Source: Cornus controversa
Taxonomy: Eukaryota; Streptophyta; Magnoliopsida; Cornales; Cornaceae
Length of the DNA: 64,000 nucleotides
Assembly: GCA_026545225.1 (NCBI GenBank)
Contig: CM048851.1
Location: 35,057,956 to 35,121,955 of the forward strand
Reading direction: 5' to 3'
Below, one piece after another: positions 51,385 to 63,117 of the stretch. The notes below the pieces were generated by a model. That model made no database searches. It was not told the DNA's origin and was given only the letters and a program-made list of their open reading frames with translations. Position numbers and translations under genes: made by a program. The stretch's first letter is position 1, and the number at the start of each line of letters is the position of its first letter.

Positions 51385-52186
51385 CATACATACATGGTTT
51401 ATGGGACAACTTGTACAATATTGGGATTAGTGGATTCTTCAAATCACTGATGAAGACTGATTACTAATGATGTGTATGCAGTACTACAATTAGTTGTATG
51501 AACCCCGTAATATGCGGCTATCGGCTCGTACAATACGTGAAAAGGGGCTCAAAAGTTTGTTAGCCAGACGCCTGAACCTAGTAACCTTACACAGTACATC
51601 ACCGGCACAGTCCGTTAAATAAAAGTTCTCTAAAGTCTTGTCGGTAGTCAGTACACCCTCTTTGGTGACACGTGTAAAACTAAAATCTAAAATTTGAATT
51701 TAAAAGAGTAAGACTTTGTTTGGATAAACAAGAAAGAAAAAAAAGAAGGATAACATTATTTATGAGAGAAAAAAAAAGAGAAAAAACGATAGCAAAAATT
51801 TGTATTTATGTTTAGATAAATTATGAAAGAAAATAAAGAAATTATAACATTCTTGTTTGAAAAACTAGAGGAGAAAAAGAAAAAAAATATTTTAACCAAC
51901 TACTATTATATCTTTTTTTATTTACTATTATGTCCATTTGTCTTTTAAAATGTTAGAGTTAGTTTTGGTATTAAGAAAGTTTTACTTAAACCTTATCATT
52001 TCTCTCCAAATTTTTTCACTTTTAAGAGAATAGCATATTAGAGATTTAAAGAAATAAGTTATCCCTTCAAATCACTCATAGTTCTTTTTTTCTCTCCTTT
52101 TTAACAAACCAAACATAATGAACACTATTTTTTTTTTCTTTCCAATTCCATCAATCCAAACCAGCCTTAAAGCATATATATATATA
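51161..52186 (-). promoter_or_regulatory. upstream region of the methyltransferase gene
   Basis: A CT-rich leader is followed by AT-rich DNA. A (TA) repeat lies at 51353-51376. From about 51715 to 52166 a stretch opening TTTGTTTGGAT and closing ATCCAAACCAGCC may be a further worn MITE. No gene is seen. Confidence 0.35.
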
Positions 52187-52485
52187 GGACAATACTTACC
52201 TACTCACTAGTGCGTAGGTGAGCCCTCCTACCGCTGATGTGTTCCAATAAAAAATGAACACGTCAACTTTAATTACAAAATTAAATTTAAAATGTAATAA
52301 ATAAGTATAATAAATGAGGTTTAAAATACAATAAATAAGTATAATACTTATTTATTGTATTTTAAACTTCATTTATTATACTTATTTATTGCATTTTAAA
52401 TAAACTGACGTGTTCATTTTTTATTAGAACACATCAGCAGTCAAGAAGGCTCACCTACACACTAGTGAGTAGGTAAATATTGTCC
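52187..52485. mobile_element. palindromic MITE, family 1 copy B
   Basis: The ends GGACAATACTTACC and GGTAAATATTGTCC are inverted repeats. The interior matches the copy at 36652 closely (CTGATGTGTTCCAATAAAAA and AATAAGTATAATAAATGAGG). The fold-back is almost complete. It lies in TA-rich DNA, so the TSD cannot be resolved. Confidence 0.85.
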
Positions 52486-52522
52486 ATATAAATATATATA
52501 AGGAGGGCTAGGTTTCACAATC

Positions 52523-52984
52523 GCTCTGTTCATTGGTGAAAATCAATTAGAGTAATTAATGTTTTTTTGTGTAATAAATGCACTATTTTTTCATCCAAAA
52601 ATATGCCCTTCAAGTTTTAAGATATTTACACTAGTGTCATCAATAAATAAATAAAATTATAGTGGTTATAAAGTGATTCTTCAATTTTAAAAGAAAAATA
52701 TATTCTTTAACTAAATTAGAAACCAAGATTCATAAAGTATTTTTATATACTAATTAATTACAAATTAAAAAATATATATATAGGAAATGATTATAATAAG
52801 TATATAGATTAATATAAAAAATTATTATTAATTTTTTTTTGGTTACAATAGTTTTATTTGTTTGTTGATGACACTGGTGTAAATATCTTAAAATTGAAAA
52901 GGTATATTTTTGAGTGAAAAAGTAGAATATTTATTACCCAAAAAAATATTAATTACTCTTTTTGGTTTCACCAATAAATATAGC
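52523..52984. mobile_element. MITE, family 3 copy A
   Basis: The left end GCTCTGTTCATTGGTGAAAA and right end TTTCACCAATAAATATAGC are inverted repeats that continue inward as AGAGTAATTAAT and ATTAATTACTCT. The interior is about 85-90 percent identical by eye to the copy at 57573. There is no coding capacity and no clear TSD. Confidence 0.8.
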
Positions 52985-55639
52985 AACTTGAAAGGCAGTT
53001 ACTGTAGTGCAAATGATGGCAAAAAAATTCAGGAACTTCATAAAATATGATGGTCATGCAATTTTCTATGAACCACCGGGTTTATTGACAGGCTCTATAT
53101 TATTAATAGGCTCGGTACGTGGGCTAATTAAGTGAGTACTTCACTTATTGGGCTAATTTCTGGTTGTTTTACAGTTGTTATGATGGTGAGTGTGTGCACT
53201 CGTATTAATCTGATTGTATTGATTGATGAGAGCAACAATGACCCTCTCTCAGGTTTGTACTCCTTTGACCTTAACAAAAGGTCTCTATTAAGCCGAAAAT
53301 GTGTTTGATGATAGAAATGGACGTAAACCACAAGTAAGAAGAAAAAAATACCTGTTAAGAAAGATGCAACGTTCTCTTCATTAACTTTAGGCAATACAAT
53401 GAGAATCAATTACAAGTTCTTGGACGGTATAATGCAGAAAGACCTAGTTACATGCTAAAGGGTTCACTAGTTGAACCATTGATTACTTAGTACAAGCTTG
53501 AAATATAAAGTGAAAGCTAAGACCTACACTACTGAAAGCAAGTAAAGGTAAAACAATATAAACCCAAAATTAAGGTTACATTACAGAATGTAATGGTATG
53601 AAAGTGAAGAGTTAAGCTAACACGAGACTGCAAAGCTAAGTCTAAAGTCTAGCGCATGGCCGAATAGATGTATTAAAAAAAATTGTGTTTATGCATAACC
53701 TTGATTCCATCATAAATGAGTTCTATTTATAGTGTTTGAAATATTTGGTCTGTGGTTGGATGCATGTGTGCCACGTGGACGGTCATGATGATCTCTTTGT
53801 AAAGGTTACCATCTTTTGACTAACACGGAAGTGACTTCTTAGGTTCACATGTCGCTGTTGTGATGGAATTGTATACTTATCTTCATGCAGACACTCGAGT
53901 GTTTGTTTTATTTCGGTCATTTCTTTAAGTACCTTTACCTGCTGATGGGACAGAAGTAGGTGACCCCGTTCATTGCTAGTCATCTACCTTTCTTGGCCCT
54001 CACTTTTTCTTATTTACTACCCCTAACTAAAGGAACCAAGGTAATAGCAATTTATTTGAAAGAATGAGTTTATTGTGATTGTAGGTTGGACATAGCTTTG
54101 AAGACTACTAATGTGGCTCGGAGTGGAACTCAGTCATGTTTCTTCCACCTTTTTGCTGACCTGAATCCTATTCTCTATCGCACCACACCTAAGCGAACCA
54201 AATGCCCAATTTGCGTGCAAACACCTTAATGAAATATTTTGGGATGTTGACTATAGAGGTATGGAACAGGACACTCCTATCCCAAACCCCTTAAACCAAG
54301 AAAAATGCATTCCCAAATCCACTCCTCGGACAAGTTTGAGGTTCCCCATTATACATAATTTGAAAATTAAATGCAATTTTAAACAAATTCAATATAGAAA
54401 TTATTCATAAAAAATATATAAATAAATATTTAACAATTATATATAATAATTAATTTTGTTAACTTTGGTAAATAGAACTCTATAATAACGTGAAAAATAA
54501 TTAAAAAAATCATATAACAAAATATGTATTCATCTATATGATGAATTTTGACTTATTTTGAAGTTCGCCTCTAACTTAATTAGAATAAATTTCGAACATG
54601 ATCAATAAGTCTTCTAATGGCCCACCTAGTTAAGGAGTCCCTTCTAGGATCTTCCATATTGGTAAATTTTTATATTGTATGGTATACAGACCTCATTTTT
54701 TTCTTTTGTTTTATTGTTCTCAAATATATGTGTGTATGCCTAATAATAAACATGGTATCACTGAATGACCTAAATATTAAGCCAAATGATAGTCAAAAAT
54801 TGAAAAGTAAAAAAATCAAATGTCTACATTACCCTCCCTTTAGTTTGCATTGAATTATTGGCCCCATAGATAGTAAAATATGGCACGGGGAAAAAAGGGA
54901 TACGTATACATACAACTATAATTCATTTTTTCCTGAAAATTTTGCTAAAAAATTCAGAATAAAAATGGAAAACAAAAAAAATACAAGATTGGATATGTTC
55001 ACATATAATACGATTTTTGGTTTAAAATTCGAGACTAAAAATTCGGCTATTATATGTATTATTTTGTTTTCAAATTAAATGTTGTAGGGGTTTTGTTATC
55101 AGGATACTATAAAATAGGTAATAAATAAGGTATCAAACACAACTGTGAGGGACCTAGAGATTAATGGTGATTGTAATGATGTTTGTCCTTATGACTAGCC
55201 CTTTTTAGCTTGTTTTTTTTTTCTCAAGTCTATCGGACATTATCTAAGAGGTATTTGACTTGCCTTTGTCTTTAGTCAGTACCTAAGATCATAGGTCATG
55301 ATTTTTCTAGATACCTAAAACGTCAAGTCTTTCTATTCACCATGCCTTAAGGTGATATCGCATGCTAGGTTTTAATGCAGGCATTAAATGTATTCGGCTA
55401 GGCAATAACGACAATAGTTAAAACATTAATGACTCTAAGCAAAGTATTAATAGTGATTGTAGGGATCTTTATCATAGCGTATGTTCGCTATCCCTTGAGC
55501 TAGGCTTGTGATTTATATTAGGCATCCTCTAACTTCTTATCCACCAATTAAAATTCCCTCTAAGTGTCCTAAAAGGGTAGTTGTATGCTTCTGAGGATAC
55601 CCTACCTTGTCTTGCTTTGTGCTTAGTAACCTTGTGTGA
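52985..55639. other. intergenic DNA, possibly degraded retrotransposon
   Basis: No gene is recognised. Short open frames on the minus strand near 53128-53409 and 53783-53983 have no motif I can name. From about 55150 to 55640 the sequence is slightly less AT-rich and leads into the 60-bp array, so it may be part of the same old element. Confidence 0.35.
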
Positions 55640-56255
55640 TGTGAGGGCCTAACTTGTGCTCTAAAGGCATGTTTTTGAGGCTTTGGTGACCTGGCAAGAC
55701 GTTATGGTTTTACTTGTGGTCAAGAGGCATGCTTTCGAGGCTTTGGTAACCTGGCATGACGTCAGGGTTTTACTTGTGCTCGAGAGGCATGCTTTCGAGA
55801 CTTTGGTGACCTAGCATGATATCGGGGTTTTACTTGTACTCTCGAGGCTTTGGTGATCTGACATGATGTTAGAATTTTACTTGTTTTTTCGAGAGGCATG
55901 CTCTTGAGGTTTTGGTGACCTAGCATGACATTATGATTTTGTTTTTTGCTCAAGATGCATGCTCTCAAGGTTTTGGTGACTTCAGGGTTTTGCTTGTTAC
56001 TCAAGAGGCATACTCTTGATACCTTCGTGACCTGGCATAACGTCAAGGTTTCGCTTGTTGCTCGAGAGACATGCTTTCGGGGCTTTGGTAACTTGATATG
56101 ACGTCAATTTTTTTGTTTGTTATTCAAGAGGCATGCTCTCGAAGCCTTGATGACTTGCCATGACATTAGGGTTTTGCTTTGTTGCTTGAGAGGCATGCTC
56201 TTGAGGCCATGGTGACCTAACATGATGTCAGGGTTTTGCTTGTTGCTCAAAAGGG
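55640..56255. repeat. tandem array, about 60-bp unit, about 10 copies
   Basis: Units carry GAGAGGCATGCTTTCGAGGC, TTTGGTGACCTGGCATGACG and TCAGGGTTTTACTTGTGCTC. Starts fall near 55660, 55724, 55784, then less regularly to 56200, and several units have internal deletions. The apparent minus-strand frame at 55762-56046 is only the translated repeat. The array resembles the tandem repeats found in non-coding parts of some gypsy elements. Confidence 0.85.
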
Positions 56256-56496
56256 TCATGTGGATGCTACGTTAATTATTTTTGTTTGACCTTCCAACTA
56301 GCCATGTGTGGAACATTAACCAACCTTTTTTTTACTTTTCAACGAGCCACATGCATCTTGCTACGACTTTTCAACAAGCCATGAGAGAAGTACATGCTAT
56401 CTACAAATGTCATACTTTTTTTTTGGTGGTAAATGTCAGGTGTATAAAAAAATAAAAAATAAAAAGATGTACAAGAAACTCTAAATGAGCAACAAG

Positions 56497-57485
56497 CAGG
56501 GGCGGCTTAACATAATTTGAGGTCTTAGGCAAAAATTATAAAAGTGGTCTTTTAATATTTATCACACATTTGATTATCATTATGAAGCAAGTCACTAATA
56601 TATATATTTTTTAATTATTGTATAATCTTCTAATTCTATTAGATGACTTTGTTGTTCTTTTGTAGAATTTTCATCTAAATTTTTTGTTGTTTGATTATTA
56701 GAGTTAACAAATTTATCAAGAGCTCATTTTTTAGATTGAATTAGTTTATCTATTCTTCTTTCTTTTCTTTTTTATTTTTTATTTTTCATTCATACTTTCT
56801 AGTAGACATATTATGATATTCAATAATATAAATAACAATAATTACAAACAAAATATACAATTTTATGAGAACAAAATACAATAAGACTACAAAAATTAAA
56901 GAACAATAGAACCTTATGTTAGGAAATCCGATCTAATACTCCAAAAATTCTTCAATTATTTTGTAGTTAGTAGTTTGAAAGCTTTCAATAAATTTATGGT
57001 TGTAATGAGTGGAGAAGAAAAATATGTTGTAATGAGAGACTATGAGAGGAGAGAGATGGAGATTGGAAAGTTTGTGAGAGAATAAAAGAGATAAAGTTAC
57101 AATGACAAAGGAGGAAAAAAGTAAAAAATATGTGGGGTAAGGGAAAAAGAAATAAAAGTTAATAGGAGTTAAAAAGTTTTACAATTTTTAATTTACTAAA
57201 ATTATCGATTAATGTGATGAGCATTACAACATTAAAAGTTAGTATATATTAAATACAATATATCGGCTCTTGTAATGAGGAGAGAGAGAGAATCTTTTTA
57301 GAAAATTGTCAAATTAGTTGGGTCTAATAATAAAAGGAATTTTTATTTTTTAAAAGTCTTATAGTAGTGATTAAATTTTTTTTAGAAAGTTTTATAGTAT
57401 AAGGAAAAATATATTTTTTGAAGGCCTTCTATTGGCTTGGGCTTTAGTCAACCGTCTAAGTCGCCTTAGGCTCCAGCTGGCCCTG
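56497..57485. mobile_element. hAT non-autonomous element, about 1 kb
   Basis: The ends are CAGGGGCGGCTTA and CCAGCTGGCCCTG, imperfect inverted repeats. Flanking 8-bp repeats GCAACAAG (56489-56496) and GCAACAAA (57486-57493) differ at the last base. The interior is AT-rich and non-coding. Near both ends are GGTCTTAGGC and GCCTTAGGC-type motifs. Confidence 0.75.
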
Positions 57486-57572
57486 GCAACAAACTGCGCA
57501 GTAACAACAGAGTTAAGCCTAACAAGAAGCATGTATGTTTTCATTCCAATAAGCAGAGTGCTAGGAACAGTC

Positions 57573-58038
57573 GCTTCTATTAATTGGTGGAAACTAATCA
57601 GAGTAATTAATATTTTTTTGTGTAGTAAATGTACTACTTTTTCATCCAAGAATATGCCATTCAAGTTTTAAGATATTTATACTAGTGCCATCAACAAATA
57701 AATAAAACTATAGTGATCATAAAGTGGTTCTTCAATTTTAAAAGAAAAATATATTCTTTAATTAAATTAGGAACCAAGATTCATAAAGTATTTTTATATA
57801 CTAATTAATTACAAATTTAAAAAAATTATATAGGAGATTATTATAATAAGTATATAGATTAATATAAAAAATTATTATTAATTTTATTTTTGGTTACAAT
57901 ACCTTTATTTGTTTGTTGATGACACTAGTGTAAATATCTTAAAACTAGAATGACATATTATTAGATGAAAAAGTAGAACATTTACTACAAAAAAAAAAAT
58001 ATTAATTACTCTAATTAGTTTTCACCAATAAATAGAGC
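57573..58038. mobile_element. MITE, family 3 copy B
   Basis: The left end GCTTCTATTAATTGGTGGAAA and right end TTTCACCAATAAATAGAGC form inverted repeats with some changes. The interior matches 52523-52984 through most of its length, including ACCAAGATTCATAAAGTATT and TTTGTTTGTTGATGACACT. Confidence 0.8.
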
Positions 58039-58429
58039 CATAGTAGAAGTACTCCTCTGGTTTATAATTCACCTTTTTAGGTGTCTCATAACACGTACAC
58101 AAGTTTTATCCAACACAAAAAATAAATAAATAAAGTGTCCGCAAGTATACGAGTCAACTAGACATGTGGAGGCTTCCTTCTTTCTGGGGGATAAAACAGA
58201 TAGCAGCATTTTAGTGAGGGTTGCGTTATTGAATGAGAATCATTTCATTTGCATATATCACACAAGCAAGTGATTATTTTCACTACTTTTAACTTTGAAT
58301 ATAAGACTTTAGAACCAAGCACCATATTTTATTGTCAATGTGTCACATTAACTATTTTAGAAAAAGACACAAATGCACATGATTCATGTTTAATTAAGCA
58401 GCATCAATGCAAGTCAACATGTTCGCGTG

Positions 58430-58463
<34 letters not shown>

Positions 58464-59190
58464 GATACATCCAGTTCCAAATTTTTGTAATCAAAATGTG
58501 CTATATATATTCCTTTCGTCACAAGATGCAGATTGCTTGAGAAGATGCTTAAAAGTCTGAATCGGTTCAGTTTTGGTGCCATAGTGATGCGAGATAAGAT
58601 ATTCGGTACATTGAACGCATGGTGCACCGGGTGTATCACAATTCTACGTACACAACACGCACGGTTAGGTATATCGACTTTTTTTGGAATTAGATCGAAC
58701 ACATTGTTTTGACTCAATGAGAATCATTTTTTTATTAGAAACAATCTAATATGCAAAACCAAGTAGCTCTCGTGCCCTTTTTTTGGCCAAAGCCAAACTC
58801 AGTTGGAATTTTTGTTCGGGCCCAAACGAAGGAATGAAATTTTATATTTAGTAGTTTTTCATTATTAGGATTCTTAATTTATTTCTTTCAGAATTTATAG
58901 TTTAATTTTTAGAACTTTCCATGTGCTATTAGTTTTCTTTTGTTTTTAGGTTTCTTAAGCTATTAAGTTTCTTGGTGATTAAGTTTTTATTCTATTATAC
59001 ATATATATGTGTGTGTGTATTGCTGGAGAGAAGAAATTAACTCATTCAATTATTAATAAAATATTTATTTGCAACTTGTGTTATAATTTATCCTAATGTT
59101 GTGAATTTAGAGTTGTTCTTATTCATTCGCCAACATTTATACCTTCGCTCCCGCACATGTAAAACATTTTTAATTTTTTAGACTAGTGTC
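58039..59190. other. intergenic DNA without recognised genes
   Basis: A (TA) microsatellite lies at 58429-58456 and a short GT repeat near 59009-59018. Open frames here are short and carry no motif. Confidence 0.4.
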
Positions 59191-59195
59191 AAACT

Positions 59196-60326
59196 TGTTT
59201 AGGGATGACAATTTTGTCCGCCCCGTCCCGTCCCGTTTAGGACCGGTATGGGAGCCATTTTTTTTCCGTAAGGGCGGGTTTGGGAAAAAAAATCAAAACC
59301 CGTCGCGGGTTTGGGACTCTATAATAACCCGCCCCGCCCCGCCTATATATTTTATTATTATAAATATATTTATATGTGTGTGTGTGTATATATATATACA
59401 AATTATAATTTTACTTTTGGTTGTTTTAAGACTTATGTTTTCATTTTATCTTTTTGTTGTATTAACACTTCTTTAATTGTTGGATCAAATTTGTTACTAA
59501 GTTATTTAGTTGTGAAATATATTTTCTGTAATAGGCTATTTAATTGTGAAATCTTATCATTTTACTTCTTAAATAGGGGTTATATTATTTTGAATTTAAT
59601 AGTATCAAACTTGGTACTATCCACTAGGCTCGTATTTTTTGAAAAAATTAATTTTTATTAATGTTTGATGTGGTTACAATTTTGTGGGGAGGGGCCCCGC
59701 CTCGCCCTGTCTCGTCCCACCCCTTTTGAAATTTTAAACGAGGCAGGGCGGGGCGGGGACGGGGTGGGGTTTCTCCCAACGGGGAGGGGATGGGTTTTGA
59801 AATTCAGTCCCGTTTCAAACCCACCGCGGGTTTGGTAATAGTATTAAAAGTAGCGGGGGATGGGAATGGTTTAGGCAAACCCGTGTCGTACCCGCCCCGT
59901 TGCCATCCCTAAACTTGTTGAAGCTTCATCACCAACTCTCTCTCTAGAAAGTTCCACCATCTACGACTCTCCCTCTCTCTAGATATTTTTATTTCTAGAT
60001 ATTTCTCTCTCTAAAATTCTCCTTCTCTCCATATATCTCTCCGTCTCTAAAAAGTTCAAAAGAAAAAGAACCGACTTTGTAAGTCGGTGGAGAACCCGTA
60101 TAAATAGCTATCTTGGGTTCATTTTGTATGTGTAGAGTGGAGACACCAAGCCTTGGTGTGAGTGAGCTAACAAGTGTGATATGCTTTGAGTGTATAAAAT
60201 GTGAGTGAGTGTGTCTTGTGTGTAAGACTTGTATGTCCAAATACTTGTGTGTTATTGTGTACCAAGTTGTGTATTAATAAAAAATATTGTTCCTAGTATT
60301 CAAGTCCACTATTTTTAGATTCAACA
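59196..60326 (+). repeat. copia left LTR (split by hAT)
   Basis: TGTT at 59196-59199 is followed by the hAT insertion. The LTR resumes at 59916 and shares with the right LTR the block TTTCATCACCAACTC-like start, CTAGAAAGTTCCACCATCTA, AGTGGAGACACCAAGCCTTG and the terminal TTTTTAGATTCAACA. It lacks the internal duplication present in the right LTR. Confidence 0.9.
59200..59911. mobile_element. hAT MITE, family 2 copy B, nested in copia LTR
   Basis: The ends TAGGGATGACAA and TTGCCATCCCTA are inverted repeats. A perfect 8-bp TSD, AACTTGTT, is at 59192-59199 and 59912-59919. It matches the copy at 41172 throughout, including the GC-rich flanks and the AT-rich centre. It inserted four bases inside the copia left LTR, so it is younger than the copia insertion. 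Confidence 0.95.
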
Positions 60327-60391
60327 ATATTTTGGTATCAGAGCCAGACGGTCAAGGATCGCCGCCTAGAAGAAGTACCGCCCAAAGCTAA

Positions 60392-60631
60392 TGTAGTAAC
60401 CCTTGTGGACGGGTGTGAGTGGGCGGGTGCGAAGACAGACACTGGGCTGAGCTACCACACTGACAGGGTGCAGGGTGCTCAATCCCACATCGCCTGGGTT
60501 TGGAAAAGGGGATGTGCTTATATGTAGTATGTTCTCTTCAAATGGTATGAGGCCTTTTGGGGTAAACCCAATAGCAAAACCGTGCGGGCTATGGCCCAAA
60601 GCGGACAATATCATACCATGTGTTGGAGCGG
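60392..60631 (+). mobile_element. partial LTR of the TRIM family
   Basis: Starts TGTAGTAACCCTTGTGGACG and follows the TRIM LTR at 23702 almost base for base to TGTGTTGGAGCG, but lacks the last 12 bp or so (GGGTATTACA). A 42-bp direct repeat (GTCAAGGATCGCCGCCTAGA onward) flanks it on both sides (60348-60390 and 60637-60679), so the copy sits between repeats in the copia leader and not in a simple 5-bp TSD. Confidence 0.85.
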
Positions 60632-60849
60632 AGACAGTCAAGGATCGCCGCCTAGAAGAAGTACCGCCCAAAGCCAGGTTGTCAGAGATAGTCTAGACGA
60701 AGTGCTGCCAGAAGATTGGAAGTGGTCAGGGGCCGCTTAGAAGATTGGAAGTGGTCAGGGGCCGCTTAGATGAAGTGCTGCTAGTGGATTGTAAGTACAC
60801 GCAGTCCGGGATTGCGCAAAGTCGATTGGTCTGGACCAAGCTCGATAAG

Positions 60850-61671
60850 GTACATGAAGAGTATGCAGACTTGACTAATGTAGCTAGTGGGATTACAAAG
60901 CTGAATCACACCAATTACGAAATATGGAGCACTTGTCTAGTGTCCTATTTTGAAGGATAAGATTTGTAGGAGATAGTTGGTGATAGTGACACCACACCAC
61001 CTCCTAGTGAGAATGCTGAGGGATTGCGAAAATAGAAAATCAAATCGGGAAAGGCTATGTATGCACTCAAGATATCAGTGGATCCTAAATTATTGGGATA
61101 CATTACGGATGCAAGGACGCCAAAGGACGCGTGGGACACTCTCGCCTCACTCTTCTCAAATACAAATGATGATCGTCTTCAAATGCTAGAGAACGAGTTA
61201 ATGACTACCACACAACAAGGTATGTCAATTACTCAATATTTTAAGAAAATAAAAGATTTATGCCACGAAATATCATTATTGGATCCTGAATAAAAAATTA
61301 CCAAACAAAGGATGAGAAGGATAACTAGGCAGCCCGAATATAATGGATTTATTATGGCGATACATGAGTTGCCAACTCAACCCACTTTCATTGAGTTTGA
61401 AAACTTGTTAGCCAACCAGGAGACCCTAAACAAACAGATAAGTGGGGTCTTGATAAAGGATGACGAGGAAGCACCCTTTAGCAATAATACAAGAGGGAGA
61501 GCTAGAGGACAAAATGAAGCAAAAAGCTCACATAAAGAGAAGAAAAGCTTTCGCGCAGGGGGAGCTAAACCGAAAGACAAAAAGATGGGCAATGCTATGA
61601 AGATTTCAGACGACGTAACGTCGAGTGCTTCAACTGTGGCAAGAAGGGCCATTATGCTCGAGATTGCTAGA
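60850..61671 (+). pseudogene. copia gag with CCHC zinc knuckle, disabled
   Basis: The frames give VASGITKLNHTNYEIWS, MYALKISVDPKLLGYIT, PKDAWDTLASLFS, MLENELMTTTQQGMS and YFKKIKDLCHEISLL, a UBN2-type copia gag. At 61625-61668 the codons give CFNCGKKGHYARDC, a CX2CX4HX4C zinc knuckle, then TAG at 61669. Stops at about 61033 (TAG where Trp is usual) and 61291 (TAA), plus a frameshift before the knuckle, inactivate it. Gag normally forms the virus-like particle and binds RNA. Confidence 0.88.
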
Positions 61672-61679
61672 AGAAGTCA

Positions 61680-62529
61680 GTAGAAGGAAACCTGGTGACA
61701 TCTAATAGCCAAGAAATTAACTATAAAGAAGAATGGGACTTCGAAGCATCTTTTTCGGTGTTTGAATCCACAGAAGAAAAGTGTGACTTTGAAGCATCTT
61801 TTTTAATGACATCTAATAGCTAAGAAATTAACAGTGAAGATGAGTGGGACTTTGAAGAATCTTGTTCGGTATTTGAGCACACTAAAGCCGATTATTGGGA
61901 AGAAGGGACTCAAGAGATGAAGCCCAAACTTCTTGTTGAGGAAATCAAAGAAGAAACACAGGATGAAGAGGTAGTGGTTGTACTACCAACCATATAATCG
62001 GTGATTGAAGAACCAAAGGAAGTAGCAACTGAGCCTGTAACTACTAATGAACTGATCACTCCTGAAGTCGAAGCTCGAGGCCGTATTGTGACTAAGGAAG
62101 CTGTAAAAGAAGCTAAATTGGAGAATGAAGAGCCAATAATAATAAAGCTAGACATAAAAAGAAATTGAAGCACTAACAGAAAATCAGACATGGGATTTTA
62201 TAATAGCATTGTCGGATACCAAGGACTTCGAAGATAAGAAGATAGGGGAGCAGCTCAGAGAACAAGAATCACTCTTAAGTCCAAAAGTTATTGGTAAGCC
62301 AACAGGAGACGAAGAATTGGAGCACAGTCCATCAAGGACACCAAGCCCATGGAAGATTGTTATACATCATAGATCAGTAGAGGAAACATATACTAATGAA
62401 GAAAAAATAGAAGAAGCTAACCAAAAATCACAACTTAGAAGCTCGACCAGGCAACGAAAAGTTGACCCGAAATATTCAAATGTTTCATTTGTTGAGAACG
62501 TCGAACGAGAAACACCAACATTTGAATAA
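61680..62529 (+). pseudogene. acidic remnant of copia polyprotein, linker region
   Basis: Frames interrupted by several stops encode Glu/Lys-rich sequence with two diverged copies of an EWDFE...SVFE motif. The last part (62209-62529) ends SSTRQRKVDPKYSNVSFVE, which resembles the linker between integrase and reverse transcriptase of copia polyproteins. Nothing of the catalytic domains remains. It is either deletion debris or a replacement sequence typical of a non-autonomous lineage. Confidence 0.55.
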
Positions 62530-62623
62530 ACTTTTCAGCTCACAAAAGTTCAAGAGTTTCGAGATCAATTTGGCATGATTACCTAAGGAAGCATTTAAAG
62601 AAATAGTCAGTGATGAGGGGGAC

Positions 62624-63112
62624 TCTTGAAGTTTCATCACCAACTCTTTCTCTAGAAAGTTCCACCATCTACTCTCCATCTCTCCCTCTCTCTAGATATT
62701 TCTATTTCTATATATTTCTCTCTCTAGAATTCTCCTTTTCTTCTCTCCATATATCTCTCTATCTCTAACAAGTTAAAAAAAAAAAGAACTGACTTTCTAA
62801 GTCGGTCGTATAAATAGCTATCTTGGGTTCATTTTGTATATGTAGAGTGGAGACACCAAGCCTTGGTGTGAATGAGCTAACAAGTGTGATATGATGTGAG
62901 TGTATAAGCTGTGAGTGAGTGTGTCTTGTGTGTAAGACTTGTATACAAAGTATTCAGTCTGAGTGAGTTGTACTAGTGTCCAAATAGTGTGGTATTCAGT
63001 CTGAGTGAGTTGTACTAGTGTCCAAATACTTGTGTGTTATTGTGTACCCAAGTTGTGTATTAATAAAAAATATTGTTCTTTGTATTCAAGTCCACTATTT
63101 TTAGATTCAACA
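62624..63112 (+). repeat. copia right LTR
   Basis: Starts TCTTGAAG where the left LTR has TGTTGAAG, so the terminal G is mutated. Ends TTTTTAGATTCAACA. About 80 bp longer than the left LTR, mainly because the block TATTCAGTCTGAGTGAGTTG is present in two tandem copies (62951 and 62993). Otherwise it closely matches the left LTR. Confidence 0.9.
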
Positions 63113-63117
63113 AAACT

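Larger units (their letters stand above)
59196..63112 (+). mobile_element. pol-deleted Ty1/copia element with nested insertions
   Basis: A 5-bp TSD AAACT lies at 59191-59195 and 63113-63117. The left LTR starts TGTT at 59196, is interrupted by an hAT element (59200-59911), and ends TTCAACA at 60326. The right LTR runs 62624-63112. A primer-binding site TTTGGTATCAGAGCC follows the left LTR, and GATGAGGGGGAC is the polypurine tract before the right LTR. Between them are a damaged gag and a short acidic remnant. Protease, integrase core, reverse transcriptase and RNase H are missing. Without the hAT the element is about 3.2 kb, so it could only move in trans. Confidence 0.9.

Noticed and set aside
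51712-52168. Possible MITE with TTTGTTTGGAT and ATCCAAACCAG ends
   Set aside because: The ends match only loosely and no convincing TSD was seen, so I mention it only in the flanking region note.
53128-53409. 93-codon minus-strand open frame
   Set aside because: No motif, no splice context and no homology I can recognise. It may be retrotransposon debris.
55762-56046. 94-codon minus-strand frame
   Set aside because: It is built entirely from the 60-bp tandem repeat and has no independent support.
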